Positions 7,486 through 16,945 are shown, numbered from the stretch's first letter. The stretch is DNA of 64,000 nt from an uncultured Acidovorax sp. (GCA_913774625.1 CAJYHL010000036.1:62001-126000); one strand, 5' to 3'. The notes: generated by a model not told the origin, from the sequence alone. Program-made: numbers and translations.

Positions 7486-9618
7486 TCAGAGGAACTGGGC
7501 CCGCAGCCCCAGCATCAGCCGGCGTCCGGCGGCCGGTTCGTAGAAGCGGCCGTTGCCGTCGTTGACGATGCCCGAGCCCACGTAGCGGCGGTCCGTCACG
7601 TTGTCCAGCCGGGCCCAGAACTGCCAGCGCGGCTGGCCCGAGCCTGCCGCACCGCCCAGGGTGTAGCCCGCGCGCAAGCCGACCACGGCAAAGCCCGGGG
7701 CGGCTTCGGTATTGGTGTCGTTGACCTGCACTTTGCTGGAAACGTCCAGCGATGCGCCCAGCTGCCAGGCCGCCGTGGGCGCGTAGTTGAGCGACAGCTG
7801 CGCCACCTGGCGCGCCGTGCCCGGAATGCGGTTGCCTGCGGCCACCTGGGCATTGTTCGCCCCTGTGTAGGCGCTGCCGAAATAGGCGTCCAGCCAGGTG
7901 TAGGCGGCGCGGGGCGTCCAGGCGCCGGCCTTGGCGCTCCAGGCCAGCTCCAGGCCGCGGCGGCGCACGTCGTCGGCGTTCTGATAGACGGTGCGGCCGT
8001 TGACCGTGGCGGCCGGCACGATCTCGTCGCGGCTCTTCGCGTCGAAGAGGGCCCCTTCCACGCGGTGGACAGCGCCCTGCCACTTGGCGCCCAGCTCCAC
8101 CTGCCGGCTGCGCGATGCCGCCAGGCCGTAGTTGGGGCCGGTGTTGTTGCGGCTGTAGGCCATTTCGGCCAGCGTGGGCGTCTCGAAGCCCTGGCCGATG
8201 TTGGCATAGACATTGAGCTGCTCGCTCGCGGCCCAGACCAGGCCCACGGCGGGGCTGGTCTGGCTCCAGTTGCGCCGGCCGCTGTCGTCAGGGCTGGCGG
8301 CGTTGATGAAGCGATCGTCCACCGAGGCGCGCACACGGCTGGCCCGCAGGCCGGCGATGGCGCGCCATTGCGGGGCGATCCAGGCATCCACCTGCGCGAA
8401 CAGATCGGTGTTGCCGGCGCGGTCCTGTTCGTTGCGGCGCAGGGCTCCCGCCTGGCCGCCGTCGTTGACGAAGCCCTGGCGGTGCTCGGACTGCCGGTCG
8501 GCGTCCAGGCCCAGCGTCCAGGTCAGCGGCAGGCCCGAAGGCATGCGGGTGGCATGGGTCCAGGCCAGGCCCAGGCCGTAGTAGTCGCGGTCGAGGTCCA
8601 CCACGCCGCCAGCGCTGTTGGCCGCGGCGCCGCTGAACGACAGAGTCTGCGTGAGCTGCCGGTTGCCGCCGTAGGCGCGGGCGCGCACGCTGTCCTGGTC
8701 GCTCAGGCGGTGCTCCAGCACCACGCCCAGCTGGTTCTGCGAAATGGACTTGCGCGTGTCGAAGCTGTAGGCCGGGGCAGGCGCCTGGCGCGGGTTGGCC
8801 TGCCACTGGGCGAGCGTCAGGCCCAGCGGGTCCTGCGACAGGGGCTGGTCGTAGAGGTTGACCAAGGTGGTGATGGTGGTGTCGCCGCTGGGCCGGGCGA
8901 CCAGCTTGCCGTTCAGATGGGTGCGGCGGGCCGCGCTGTGGTCGCGCCAGCCGTCGGTCTCGAAGCGCGAGACATCGACCAGCCCGCCCAGCGTGCGGTC
9001 GCCGAAATCGACCGAGGCATCGGCCAGCCGCTGCCCGTAGGAGCCTGCCGCCACCGAGGCCTGGGCGCCGCCGCCCGGGCGCGGCTCGCGCGTGCTCACC
9101 TGGATCACCCCGCCGGCCGAGTTGCCGTAGAGCTGGGCCAGCGGGCCGCGCAGCACGTCGATGTGCGCGGCCGACTGCAGCTGCGCCGTGGCAGCCTGGC
9201 CCTGGCCGTCGGGCATGGTGGCGGGAATGCCGTCCACCAGGATGCGCACGCCGCGCACGCCGAAGGTGGAGCGCGCGCCGAAGCCGCGCACCGAGATCTG
9301 CAGGTCCTGCGCGTAGTTCTGCCGGTCCAGTGCCACCACGCCGGGCTGGCCGGCCAGCAATTCGGACAGATTGACCAGCGGCGTGGGTGCGGTGAAGCCG
9401 TTCACCTCCACCCGGGTGTGGCTGGCGGCCGAGTCGAACCGGCGCTGCGCCTCGGCGCTGCCGCCCTGCACGTCCACCGTGGGCAGGGCTGCGGCCGTCG
9501 TCGCCCCTTCGTTGGCCTGGGCGAAGGCGGCGGGCGCGCAGGCCAGGGCGGCGCAGAGCGCGATCAGCGGGTGCGAGGCGAAAGAGGGGGCGAAGGCGTG
9601 GGCTGTGCGCTGATGCAT
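7486..9618 (-). CDS. TonB-dependent outer-membrane receptor
   Basis: A 710-residue outer-membrane receptor. A signal peptide ends near the ACAPAAFAQA sequence (about residue 34). The plug domain (about 50-175) contains ISVRGFGARSTFGVRGVRI, LVDGIPATMPDGQGQ and the IDVLRGPLAQLYGNSAGGVI signature. The rest is a beta-barrel ending in LMLGLRAQFL, close to the aromatic C-terminus recognised by the BAM machinery. Such receptors import iron chelates, copper, cobalamin or other ligands using TonB energy. The substrate cannot be assigned; no Fur box or cobalamin riboswitch is evident in the 187-bp divergent gap to emrE. Confidence 0.9.
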   Translation of the reverse strand: MHQRTAHAFAPSFASHPLIALCAALACAPAAFAQANEGATTAAALPTVDVQGGSAEAQRRFDSAASHTRVEVNGFTAPTPLVNLSELLAGQPGVVALDRQNYAQDLQISVRGFGARSTFGVRGVRILVDGIPATMPDGQGQAATAQLQSAAHIDVLRGPLAQLYGNSAGGVIQVSTREPRPGGGAQASVAAGSYGQRLADASVDFGDRTLGGLVDVSRFETDGWRDHSAARRTHLNGKLVARPSGDTTITTLVNLYDQPLSQDPLGLTLAQWQANPRQAPAPAYSFDTRKSISQNQLGVVLEHRLSDQDSVRARAYGGNRQLTQTLSFSGAAANSAGGVVDLDRDYYGLGLAWTHATRMPSGLPLTWTLGLDADRQSEHRQGFVNDGGQAGALRRNEQDRAGNTDLFAQVDAWIAPQWRAIAGLRASRVRASVDDRFINAASPDDSGRRNWSQTSPAVGLVWAASEQLNVYANIGQGFETPTLAEMAYSRNNTGPNYGLAASRSRQVELGAKWQGAVHRVEGALFDAKSRDEIVPAATVNGRTVYQNADDVRRRGLELAWSAKAGAWTPRAAYTWLDAYFGSAYTGANNAQVAAGNRIPGTARQVAQLSLNYAPTAAWQLGASLDVSSKVQVNDTNTEAAPGFAVVGLRAGYTLGGAAGSGQPRWQFWARLDNVTDRRYVGSGIVNDGNGRFYEPAAGRRLMLGLRAQFL

Positions 9619-9805
9619 GGCGGGGCGAAGTCAGATGGGGGCGTGGGCAGATCGGTAGGGCGGCAAGGATACCGTCACCCGGAGCCGCGCCGCGGCCATG
9701 CGCCATGGGTGCCGCTCCGTATAGTCGGCGCATCGAGCGCCTGCAGCGCAGGCCTTTGCGCAGGTCTTACTCTCCCTCTTATCCAACACGGGCCCCCTGT
9801 CACTC

Positions 9806-10138
9806 ATGCATCCTTTCCTGCTCCTGGGTATCGCCATCGTGGCCGAGGTCATCGCCACTTCGGCCCTCAAATCGTCCGACGGCTTCAGCCGGCCGGGTCC
9901 GTCGGCGCTGGCCGTGGCCGGCTACTGCCTGGCCTTCTTCATGCTGGCCCAGGTGATGAAGAGCATTCCGACCGGCGTGGTCTATGCCATCTGGTCGGGC
10001 CTGGGCATCGTGCTGATCTCCATCGTCGGCTGGGTGCTCTACGGCCAGAAGCTGGATGCGCCGGCCATCGCCGGCATGGTCCTGATCGTGGCCGGGGTGG
10101 CGGTGATACAGCTGCTGTCCAAGACGGCGTCGCACTGA
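9806..10138 (+). CDS. emrE: Small multidrug resistance (SMR) exporter, EmrE type
   Basis: A 110-residue, four-helix SMR transporter that works as an antiparallel dimer in the inner membrane and exports cationic hydrophobic compounds in exchange for protons. The essential Glu14 is present (AIVAEVIATS). IPTGVVYAIWSGLGIVLIS and GMVLIVAGV, which packs the dimer, are near-identical to EmrE. Overall similarity is to the EmrE/Qac branch rather than the guanidinium exporter (SugE/Gdx) branch. It is divergent from the TonB receptor. A GCCTGC-AGC-GCAGGC hairpin lies upstream near 9740-9754, but no riboswitch is recognisable. Confidence 0.9.
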   Translation: MHPFLLLGIAIVAEVIATSALKSSDGFSRPGPSALAVAGYCLAFFMLAQVMKSIPTGVVYAIWSGLGIVLISIVGWVLYGQKLDAPAIAGMVLIVAGVAVIQLLSKTASH

Positions 10139-10291
10139 GAGACGCACCGGAGGAAACGCCGTACAGCCTTTATCCAGTCTTCGCGATGCGCTTCATTTTC
10201 AATAGCAAATGATCGCGCCGCCCGCTGACAGACAGGGGCGCCGGCATCCCGCCAGACTGCGGCCATCTCCGACCGAAGAAAGCCCGACACC

Positions 10292-11683
10292 ATGACCCAG
10301 CACCGCCGCGCCCTTGCCCGCTTCCCATCGACCGTCCGCTGGCCCGTTCTGGCCGCCTGCGCGCTAGCGGCCGCCGCGTTGTCGGCCTGCGGCGATACCG
10401 CCAAGCTGCCCTTCAGCGCCGGCGTGGGGCCGTCGCCCGAACTGCCCGCGCCGCATAAATCGCTGATCCCCACCGTCAACATCGCGCCTGCAGAAGGCTG
10501 GCCGCAGGGCGGCAAGCCGGTGCCCATGGCCGGCATGCAGGTGACGGCCTTCGCCCAGGGCCTGGACCATCCGCGCTGGCTGCTGGTGCTGCCCAACGGC
10601 GACGTGCTGGTGGCCGAGACCAACACGCCCCCGAAGCCCGAGCCGGAAGGCCAAAGCCTGTGGCAGAAGCTGCGCGGCTGGGTGATGGTCAAGGTCATGG
10701 CGCGGGCCGGCTCCGGCGCACCGCCGGCCAACCGCATCACGCTGCTGCGCGATGCCGATGGCGACGGCGTGGCCGAAACCCGCAGCGTGCTGCTGCAGCA
10801 GGGCCTGAATTCGCCCTTCGGCATGGCGCTGGTGGGGCAGAGCCTCTATGTGGCCAACACTGATGCGGTGCTGCGCTTTCCCTACCAGACGGGCCAGACG
10901 CAGATCGTCGCCGCGCCGGCCAAGGTGGCGGACCTGCCCGGCCTGCCGTTCAACCACCACTGGACCAAGAACCTCATCGCCAGCCCCGATGGCTCCAAGC
11001 TCTACGTGACCGTGGGCTCCAACAGCAACGTGGCCGAGAACGGCATGGAGGCCGAGGCCGGCCGCGCCGCCATCTGGGAGGTGGATGCCGCCACCGGCGC
11101 GCACCGTATCTTCGCGAGCGGCCTGCGCAATCCCAACGGCCTGGGCTGGGCGCCCGGCACCGGCACGCTCTGGACGGTGGTGAACGAGCGCGACGAGATC
11201 GGCAGCGACCTGGTGCCCGACTACCTCACCTCGGTCAAGGACGGCGGCTTCTACGGTTGGCCCTACAGCTACTACGGCCAGCACGTGGATGCGCGCGTGC
11301 AGCCGCAGCAGCCCGACATGGTGGCCCGCGCCATCGTGCCCGACTACGCGCTCGGCAACCACGTCGCGCCGCTGGGCCTGGCCTTCTCCGATCCGGCCCG
11401 CGACAAGGCGCTGCCCCCGGCCCTCGCCAGCGGCGCCTTCATCGGCCAGCACGGTTCCTGGAACCGCCAGCCGCGCAGCGGCTACAACGTGGTCTTCGTG
11501 CCCTTCGTGAACGGCAAGCCCCAGGGCCAGCCGATCGAGGTGCTGGGCGGCTTCGTCAGTCCCGACGGCAAGGCCTGGGGCCGTCCGGTGGGCGTGGCGC
11601 TGGATGCGCGCGGAGGCCTGCTGGTGGCCGACGATGTGGGCAATGCGGTGTGGCGGGTGAGCGCTGCGGCGCCCGCGCGCTGA
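10292..11683 (+). CDS. Lipoprotein sorbosone/glucose dehydrogenase-like beta-propeller
   Basis: A 463-residue exported protein. The lipobox LSAC places the lipidated Cys at residue 33 after a hydrophobic leader. The body is a beta-propeller of the PQQ-dependent sugar dehydrogenase / L-sorbosone dehydrogenase family, with [21 protein letters not shown], a calcium-like DADGDG motif, [21 protein letters not shown] and [10 protein letters not shown]. The likely role is periplasmic oxidation of a sugar or aldehyde with PQQ, but PQQ dependence and substrate are family-level guesses. It converges on hipA with a 12-bp gap. A GC-rich imperfect hairpin (11684-11706) at the junction lacks a T-run. Confidence 0.82.
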   Translation: MTQHRRALARFPSTVRWPVLAACALAAAALSACGDTAKLPFSAGVGPSPELPAPHKSLIPTVNIAPAEGWPQGGKPVPMAGMQVTAFAQGLDHPRWLLVLPNGDVLVAETNTPPKPEPEGQSLWQKLRGWVMVKVMARAGSGAPPANRITLLRDADGDGVAETRSVLLQQGLNSPFGMALVGQSLYVANTDAVLRFPYQTGQTQIVAAPAKVADLPGLPFNHHWTKNLIASPDGSKLYVTVGSNSNVAENGMEAEAGRAAIWEVDAATGAHRIFASGLRNPNGLGWAPGTGTLWTVVNERDEIGSDLVPDYLTSVKDGGFYGWPYSYYGQHVDARVQPQQPDMVARAIVPDYALGNHVAPLGLAFSDPARDKALPPALASGAFIGQHGSWNRQPRSGYNVVFVPFVNGKPQGQPIEVLGGFVSPDGKAWGRPVGVALDARGGLLVADDVGNAVWRVSAAAPAR

Positions 11684-11695
11684 GCCGGCTTCGGC

Positions 11696-13018
11696 TCAAG
11701 GCCGGCGGCCAGCCGTCAGCGCCGTGCCGCCCTGCAGCCGCGCCATGACCGCATCGCGCATGCTGGCGGGCGCATCGGCCAGCAGCGCGGGCCATTCGGC
11801 CTGCGCCTGCGCCACCGCCTGGCGTGCCCAGGCCAGGTAGCGCGGGGCGCGCAGCAGTCCGGCGGCCTTCAGCAGCGCCTCCAGATCGGTCCAGGTCAGG
11901 GCGCGCAGGCTTTTGTCGATGGCGCGGTTCACGGCGTACTGCGTGGATGGCGTGCCCTCGAAGAAGGCCGCCACGCAGACCGGGTCGTAGAGCGGCGACA
12001 GACAGGGCGTGCGGCCGTCGGGATAGACCAGCGCCCAGTTCTTCAGATGCGCATCGGTATTGCCCATCAGCGTGAAGGCGACCATGCGGGTAATGAATTC
12101 GCGCACGTCCTGCACCGGCCGACTGCTGAGGCGGTCGAGCACGCGCAGCATGGTGGCGCCGTCGTGCAGCAGGCCCCGGCCGTATTTCTGCCGTGGCGCG
12201 TAGCCCAGCACCTGGTTGAACTCTTCCATGTGGATGCGCGAGCCACCCGGCAGATGGTCGAAGCGCTGCACGGCCAGGATGTCGTCGAAAGGCAGGCTTT
12301 CCGGCAGGTCGGCATCGGCGCGGGTGATGACGGCGGCCTGGGCGCAATTGAGCCCCAGCGCCCGGCAGAGACGGTAGCCCGTGTATTCGTTGGCGACGAG
12401 GTCGGGGTGGTCGGTGGTGGGCAGCTTCAGGATCACGCTGCCAGCTGCACCCCTGCGCTTGACGACATAGCGCCGCCCGTCCTGCACGGCGCTGAACTTG
12501 GTCACCACGCCGGGCAGGGAGGCGGCGTCTTCCACCGGGTATTCGACGAAGCCGGGCTCCAGCACATCCAGGCCCTGGGTGGTGTGCCAGTGGCGCACCA
12601 CGTCGGGAATGCCGTCCTGCGGCGGCACGGGTTCGACCTCCAGCGCGCCCATCAGGTCGTGGCCCGCGGCGGCCAGCAGCTCGAATTCATCGTCGGGCCC
12701 GCAGCCGCGCTCGCGCGCGAGGCGCTCGCGGTTGTGGCCTTCGGGCAGCAGGTTCTGGAAGTAGGCGGGCCAGCGACCGTCGGTGCGCACCAGCCGCGCG
12801 TCCCGTGCCGACGCAAGGATCTGCCGCGTGGCGGCTTCGGTCTCGCCCCGGTAAGCCAGCGACAGGGTGGGGCGGCCGGGGTCTTCTATGTAGTCCGCAT
12901 CGAAGGACACGCGCAGGATGTCCCCGTACTGCGACAGATAGCCGATGGCCCGGCGCCCGCCGCCCAGGGCCGCGGGCTGGTGCAGATACAGGCGCAGATA
13001 GCGGATGGCGGTGGACAT
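11696..13018 (-). CDS. hipA: HipA-type serine/threonine kinase toxin
   Basis: A 440-residue HipA-family kinase, full length compared with E. coli HipA. The N-terminal HipA domain runs to about 130 (FQNLLPEGHNRERLARERG). The kinase part has ILKLP and ANEYTGYRL, a catalytic-loop motif with Asp322 and Asn327 (GNTDAHLKNW), and metal-binding Asp345 (SPLYDPV). In the characterised family, HipA phosphorylates glutamyl-tRNA synthetase and slows growth, and HipB neutralises it. It is encoded 31 bp downstream of hipB, as expected for co-transcription. No disabling change is visible. Confidence 0.9.
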   Translation of the reverse strand: MSTAIRYLRLYLHQPAALGGGRRAIGYLSQYGDILRVSFDADYIEDPGRPTLSLAYRGETEAATRQILASARDARLVRTDGRWPAYFQNLLPEGHNRERLARERGCGPDDEFELLAAAGHDLMGALEVEPVPPQDGIPDVVRHWHTTQGLDVLEPGFVEYPVEDAASLPGVVTKFSAVQDGRRYVVKRRGAAGSVILKLPTTDHPDLVANEYTGYRLCRALGLNCAQAAVITRADADLPESLPFDDILAVQRFDHLPGGSRIHMEEFNQVLGYAPRQKYGRGLLHDGATMLRVLDRLSSRPVQDVREFITRMVAFTLMGNTDAHLKNWALVYPDGRTPCLSPLYDPVCVAAFFEGTPSTQYAVNRAIDKSLRALTWTDLEALLKAAGLLRAPRYLAWARQAVAQAQAEWPALLADAPASMRDAVMARLQGGTALTAGRRP

Positions 13019-13049
13019 GGCAGGGGCTGGCGCAAGGTGCCCGTTGCGT

Positions 13050-13373
13050 TCAGTCCTGGCGCAGGCCGTCCACCACGGAGGGCGGTGCGTCCGCGCCCGC
13101 CGGCTGGCCCAGGAAGCGCCCGCCGGCCTGGACGAAGGCCTGCAGCTCGGGCCTGAGCGTGCCGGGCACGGCGATCAGTTCCAGGCCCAGCACCCGCGCC
13201 ATCTCGGCCAGGGTGGAAAAGCGCGGGTCCAGATCGCCGCCTTCGGTGCGCTGCACCGTCATGCGCGACAGGCCGGCACGCTCGGCCAGCTGGGCCTGCG
13301 TCAGCTGCTGCGCCTTGCGGGCGGCGGCCAGGCTGGCGATCAAGGGGGGCGTGTGGCTGTGGCTGTCATTCAT
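13050..13373 (-). CDS. hipB: HipB-type antitoxin (XRE family)
   Basis: A 107-residue Cro/CI-type DNA-binding protein. The helix-turn-helix covers about 14-70 (QQLTQAQLAERAGLSRMTVQ, then DPRFSTLAEMARVLGLEL). The C-terminal tail (PGTLRPELQAFVQAGG onward) probably contacts HipA. The ATG at 13373 gives a normal length; the open frame continues upstream through the AT-rich promoter but those residues are Lys/Phe-rich and unlike the family. As antitoxin it should bind HipA and repress the operon, plausibly at the inverted repeat just upstream. Confidence 0.88.
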   Translation of the reverse strand: MNDSHSHTPPLIASLAAARKAQQLTQAQLAERAGLSRMTVQRTEGGDLDPRFSTLAEMARVLGLELIAVPGTLRPELQAFVQAGGRFLGQPAGADAPPSVVDGLRQD

Positions 13374-13380
13374 GATGATA

Positions 13381-13435
13381 TTTATACGCTTTTTCGTAAA
13401 AAAGAATATTTTGAATAGCTTTTTGCTCATTTCAA
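13381..13435 (-). promoter_or_regulatory. hipBA promoter and candidate HipB operator
   Basis: An AT-rich stretch quite unlike its GC-rich surroundings. On the minus strand a TTGAAA box (complement of 13430-13435) and a CAAAAT box (13408-13413) are 16 bp apart, a fair sigma-70 match. Between this and the hipB start lies an inverted repeat, TTTATACG and CGTAAAAA (13381-13388 and 13395-13402, spacer 6). The arms differ at one position. HipB of E. coli uses a different sequence of similar geometry, so autoregulation here is inferred. Confidence 0.5.
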
Positions 13436-14436
13436 GCGGGCGCGGGCAGCACACGCGCTCTTTGCTGGGCGAAGCGGCGGCCTTCCTGCGCCAGCCATTC
13501 GCCCACCGACCGCATGGCGGCACCGGGCTGCGGCGGGGTCACATAGGAATAGCGGGCGCGCGAAGCCACGCAGCGGCCGAAGAGCGGCACCAGCCGCCCG
13601 GCCATCACGTCGTCCAGCACCAGGGCCGCACGGCCCATGGCGATGCCGCGGCCGGCCAGGGCCGCGTTCAGCGCCAGCTGCGACAGATTGAATTCGGGGC
13701 CACCGTTCCAGGCCGGCAAGGGTGCGCGCACCTGGGCCAGCCAGTGCTGCCATTCCTCGTGCGGCTGGGCGCCTTCCCAGGGCGTGCTGTCGTGCAGCAG
13801 CCAGTCGCCCTGCAGCTGGGCGGGATCGGCCAGGCCCGGGTGGCCGGCCAGAAAGGCAGGGCTGGCGACGGGGATCAGCCATTCGTCCAGGAAGACGGCG
13901 GCCTCCAGATCGCTGTAGCCGCCCAGGTCGAAGCGCACGGCGGCTTCGATGCCGCCCTGCACCATGCGCGTGCGGTCCAGCCGGTGGAACTCCCCGAAAA
14001 CGCGCAGTCCCACATCGGGATGCAGGCGGAAGAATTCGCCCAGGCGCGGCGTGAGCCACTGCATGGCGAAGGAGGGCGAGCAGCTCAGCGTGGCGACGGG
14101 CTGCCGTTCTTCGCCGCGCCGCCGCATCTGGCGCAGCGTGCTTTCGATGGCGTCGAAGCTCTCGCGCAGCACCACCGCCAGCCACTTGCCTTCCGGTGTC
14201 TGGACCAGCGCGCGCGGCGTGCGCAGGAAGACGGGCCGGCCCAGCCAGTCTTCCAGCTGCTTGACCTGCTGGCTCACGGCCCCCTGGGTGATGCAGAGCT
14301 CGGCCGCCGCGCGGGTGAAGCTGCCATGGCGGGCGGCGGCATCGAAGGCGCGCAGCCAGGCCAGCAGGGAAGGGGACAGGCGCAGGTCCATGGCCTTCAC
14401 GGGCATGGCGCCTTCTGCCTCGAATGGTTGGCTCAT
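13432..14436 (-). CDS. LysR-family regulator divergent from dsdA (GcvA/DsdC-like)
   Basis: A 334-residue LysR transcription factor. The N-terminal helix-turn-helix (about 22-80) reads WLRAFDAAARHGSFTRAAAEL, then ITQGAVSQQVKQLEDWLGRP, close to the GcvA/AmpR subgroup. The effector-binding domain follows (about 105-315). The ATG at 14436 is taken as start; later in-frame ATGs exist. Divergence from D-serine dehydratase is the layout of dsdC in E. coli, so control of dsdA and the following genes, with D-serine or a related amino acid as effector, is likely. I leave the symbol blank because it is closer to GcvA-type proteins. Confidence 0.88.
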   Translation of the reverse strand: MSQPFEAEGAMPVKAMDLRLSPSLLAWLRAFDAAARHGSFTRAAAELCITQGAVSQQVKQLEDWLGRPVFLRTPRALVQTPEGKWLAVVLRESFDAIESTLRQMRRRGEERQPVATLSCSPSFAMQWLTPRLGEFFRLHPDVGLRVFGEFHRLDRTRMVQGGIEAAVRFDLGGYSDLEAAVFLDEWLIPVASPAFLAGHPGLADPAQLQGDWLLHDSTPWEGAQPHEEWQHWLAQVRAPLPAWNGGPEFNLSQLALNAALAGRGIAMGRAALVLDDVMAGRLVPLFGRCVASRARYSYVTPPQPGAAMRSVGEWLAQEGRRFAQQRARVLPAPA

Positions 14437-14467
14437 TAGTTTGACTGATGGTGACGGGCAATATAAA
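14434..14467 (+). promoter_or_regulatory. dsdA promoter with overlapping LysR-type operator
   Basis: A TTGACT box (14441-14446) and TATAAA box (14462-14467), 15 bp apart, form a plausible promoter for dsdA. An imperfect inverted repeat, CATTAG-N5-CTGATG (14434-14450, one mismatch), overlaps the -35 box and the LysR start codon, and contains the T-N11-A pattern of LysR sites (T14436, A14448). This placement would allow both autorepression of the regulator and control of dsdA. It is a pattern match only. Confidence 0.45.
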
Positions 14468-14507
14468 TGCGTTGTACCCCGCGTCGGGCGCGCCAAGAAT
14501 GGCTGTC

Positions 14508-15878
14508 ATGCCTTCTACATCTACCGCTGCAGAAAACACCCTTGCCAGCCTTCGCCGTGCGGAGCCCACGCTCTGGGCCAACCCCGATCGCCTGGCCGCG
14601 CTGCCCGCCAGCCTGGATGCCGGCGGCCAGGGCATTAGCCTGGATGATACGAAGACGGCCGCGGCCCGCTTCGCCCGCTGGGCGCCGGTGCTGTGCGAGC
14701 TGTTCCCCGAACTGCAGCAGGCCGGCGGCATGATCGAGTCGCCCCTGCTGCCGGCCGAGGCCTTGCGGCCCGCGCTGGGCCTGCCGGCCGGCGCGGGCGC
14801 GCTCTGGATCAAGGCCGACCACAGCCTGCCGGTGGCGGGCTCCATCAAGGCGCGGGGCGGACTGCACGAGGTGCTGGAATTCGCCGAGCGTGTGGCGCTG
14901 GAGCATGGACTGCTGGCCGGTGGCGGCGATGCCGGCCCGGACGCCCAGGCCTGGCGCGTGCTGGCCACGCCGCGTGCCCGCGAGCTGTTCGGCCGCTACA
15001 CCGTGGCCGTGGGCTCCACCGGCAACCTGGGCCTGAGCATCGGCGTGGCTGCATCGGCCCTGGGCTTCAAGGCCGTGGTGCACATGTCGGCCGACGCCAA
15101 GGCCTGGAAGAAGGAGCGTCTGCGCCAGCGCGGCGTGCAGGTGGTCGAGCATGCGGGCGACTATGAACGCGCCGTGGCCGCCGGCCGCGCCGAAGCCGAG
15201 GCCGATCCGTTCTGCCACTTCGTCGATGACGAGCGCTCGCTGTCGCTGCTGCTGGGCTACAGCGCCGCCGCCCTGCATCTGCAGCGCCAGCTGCAGGCCG
15301 CGGGCATCGCGGTGGATGCGGAGCATCCGCTCTTCGTCTATCTGCCCTGCGGCGTGGGCGGGGCGCCCGCCGGCATCGCCTTCGGGCTGCGGCAGCTGCT
15401 GGGCCCGCATGTGCATTGCTTCTTCGCCGAGCCCGTGCAGTCGCCGTGCTTCCTGGTGCAGATGCTGGCGGGCGAGGGCGCCCACCCTTCCGTCTACGAC
15501 CATGGCCTGACCAATGCCACCGAGGCCGACGGCCTGGCCGTGCCGCGTGCCTCGCTGCTGGCGGCGGGGCTGATGCGGCCGGTGCTCTCCGGCTGCTTCA
15601 CGGTGCAGGACGCCACGCTTTTCCGGCAGCTGGTGCAGGTGCTGGATGCCACGGGCGAGCGCATCGAGCCCTCGGCCGCCGCCGGCTTCAGCGGCCCGGC
15701 GCTGCTCGCCGGCAGCCCTGCGGGCCGGCAATGGCTTGAGGCCACGGGCCTGGCCGGCCGCCTGGGCGGCGCCACGCACCTGGTCTGGACCACGGGCGGC
15801 CTCTTCGTGCCGCCGGCCGAATACGAGCGCTTCGTGCAGCGCGGCCGGGCGCTGCTGGCTGCCGAGCTTGCAGCCTGA
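14508..15878 (+). CDS. dsdA: D-serine dehydratase (D-serine ammonia-lyase)
   Basis: A 456-residue fold-type II PLP enzyme that converts D-serine to pyruvate and ammonia. The PLP-binding lysine is Lys114 in AGSIKARGG. The phosphate-binding glycine loop is [13 protein letters not shown]-like ([12 protein letters not shown]). [19 protein letters not shown] and FAEPVQSPC are typical of DsdA. The ATG at 14508 has an AAGA about ten bases upstream; ATG 14499 is the alternative and adds three residues. It heads a probable operon with the Bug receptor, amidase and FAD oxidase. Confidence 0.9.
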   Translation: MPSTSTAAENTLASLRRAEPTLWANPDRLAALPASLDAGGQGISLDDTKTAAARFARWAPVLCELFPELQQAGGMIESPLLPAEALRPALGLPAGAGALWIKADHSLPVAGSIKARGGLHEVLEFAERVALEHGLLAGGGDAGPDAQAWRVLATPRARELFGRYTVAVGSTGNLGLSIGVAASALGFKAVVHMSADAKAWKKERLRQRGVQVVEHAGDYERAVAAGRAEAEADPFCHFVDDERSLSLLLGYSAAALHLQRQLQAAGIAVDAEHPLFVYLPCGVGGAPAGIAFGLRQLLGPHVHCFFAEPVQSPCFLVQMLAGEGAHPSVYDHGLTNATEADGLAVPRASLLAAGLMRPVLSGCFTVQDATLFRQLVQVLDATGERIEPSAAAGFSGPALLAGSPAGRQWLEATGLAGRLGGATHLVWTTGGLFVPPAEYERFVQRGRALLAAELAA

Positions 15879-15952
15879 ACGTCTCCGCCTCCTTTCTGTC
15901 CCTTTTTCCCTTCCCACCCCCCTTCCGTCAACCGCTGCCTGAGAGACCCGCC

Positions 15953-16945
15953 ATGAACCGCAAGAAGATGATGTTGTCCCTGCTGCTGCCCGCCGCGCTC
16001 TGCGCCCTGGGCGCTGCCGTTCCCGGCGTGGCCGCCGCGACGGAGGCCTATCCGAGCCGCCCGATCACGCTGGTCATCCCCTTCCCGCCGGGCGGCGCCA
16101 CCGACGTGCTGGGCCGGCTCATCGGCAAGAAGCTGGGCGACGTGCTGGGCCAGAGCGTGGTGATCGACAACCGCGCCGGCGCGGGCACGGTGATCGGCGC
16201 GAGCTACGTCGCCAAGGCAGCGCCCGACGGCTACACGCTGCTGATGAGTTCCGGCACCACCTTCACCGTGAACCCGGCCATCCGCGCGAAGCTGCCCTAC
16301 GACCCGGTCAAGAGCTTCGAGCCCATCGGCATGACCGGCCGCACCGGGCTCATCCTCCTGGCCGGCAAGGACGTGCCGGTGCGCGATGTGAAGCAGCTGG
16401 TGGCCACGGTCAAGGCCGCGCCCGACACCTACTCCTACGGCTCCTACGGCACGGGCACGACCTCGCAGTTCGCGGGCGAGATGTTCTTCCACGCGGCCGG
16501 CCTGAAGGTGCAGCACGTACCCTACAAGGGCAGCGCACCGGCCATGGTGGACCTGATGGGCGGGCAGATTCCGTTCACCTTCGACACGGTGTCGGCGGCC
16601 CTGCCGCAGCTCAAGGAAGGCAAGATCCGCGCGATCGCCGTCACCTCGGCCCGCCGCTCCCCCCTGCTGCCCCAGGTGCCCACGCTGGCCGAAAGCGGCT
16701 ATCCGGGCGTGGAGATGGACACCTGGCTGGCCCTGGTGGCGCCGGCCGGCCTGCCGCCTGCCGTGAAGAGCCGTCTGGAACAGGCGCTGGCCACCACCAT
16801 GGCCGACCCGGAGACACGCCAGAAGCTGCTGGCCAACGGTTTCGAGCCGGTCTTCATGCCCGGCAAGGACGTCAGCGCGCTGATCGAGAAGGAGCTGCCG
16901 GTGATGCGCGCCATCGCCCAGCGCGCCGGCATCAAGGCCGACTGA
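15953..16945 (+). CDS. Bug-family periplasmic substrate-binding protein
   Basis: A 330-residue tripartite-tricarboxylate-type (Bug) receptor. A signal peptide ends at about residue 29 (GVAAATEAYPSRP). The family marks YPSRPITLVIPFPPGGATD, IDNRAGAGTVIGA, SSGTTFTVNPA and VQHVPYKGSAPAMVDLMGGQ are all present. No TctA/TctB membrane partner is nearby, which is usual for the many orphan Bug proteins of this bacterial group. Its place between D-serine dehydratase and an amidase suggests a ligand such as an amino acid or amide, by inference only. Confidence 0.9.
   Translation: MNRKKMMLSLLLPAALCALGAAVPGVAAATEAYPSRPITLVIPFPPGGATDVLGRLIGKKLGDVLGQSVVIDNRAGAGTVIGASYVAKAAPDGYTLLMSSGTTFTVNPAIRAKLPYDPVKSFEPIGMTGRTGLILLAGKDVPVRDVKQLVATVKAAPDTYSYGSYGTGTTSQFAGEMFFHAAGLKVQHVPYKGSAPAMVDLMGGQIPFTFDTVSAALPQLKEGKIRAIAVTSARRSPLLPQVPTLAESGYPGVEMDTWLALVAPAGLPPAVKSRLEQALATTMADPETRQKLLANGFEPVFMPGKDVSALIEKELPVMRAIAQRAGIKAD

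Noticed and set aside
8288-9733. Long overlapping frames opposite or within the TonB receptor and other genes
   Set aside because: Their Arg/Pro/Ala-rich, repetitive composition is that of shadow frames in high-GC DNA; the opposing frame has family motifs.
9619-9805. Possible guanidine-II (mini-ykkC) riboswitch upstream of the SMR gene
   Set aside because: There is a GC hairpin near 9740-9754, but no pair of stems with ACGR loops, and the exporter looks like EmrE rather than the guanidinium type.
9619-9805. Cobalamin riboswitch or Fur box for the TonB receptor
   Set aside because: The gap is under 190 bp and shows no B12-box-like conserved core or 19-bp Fur-like palindrome.
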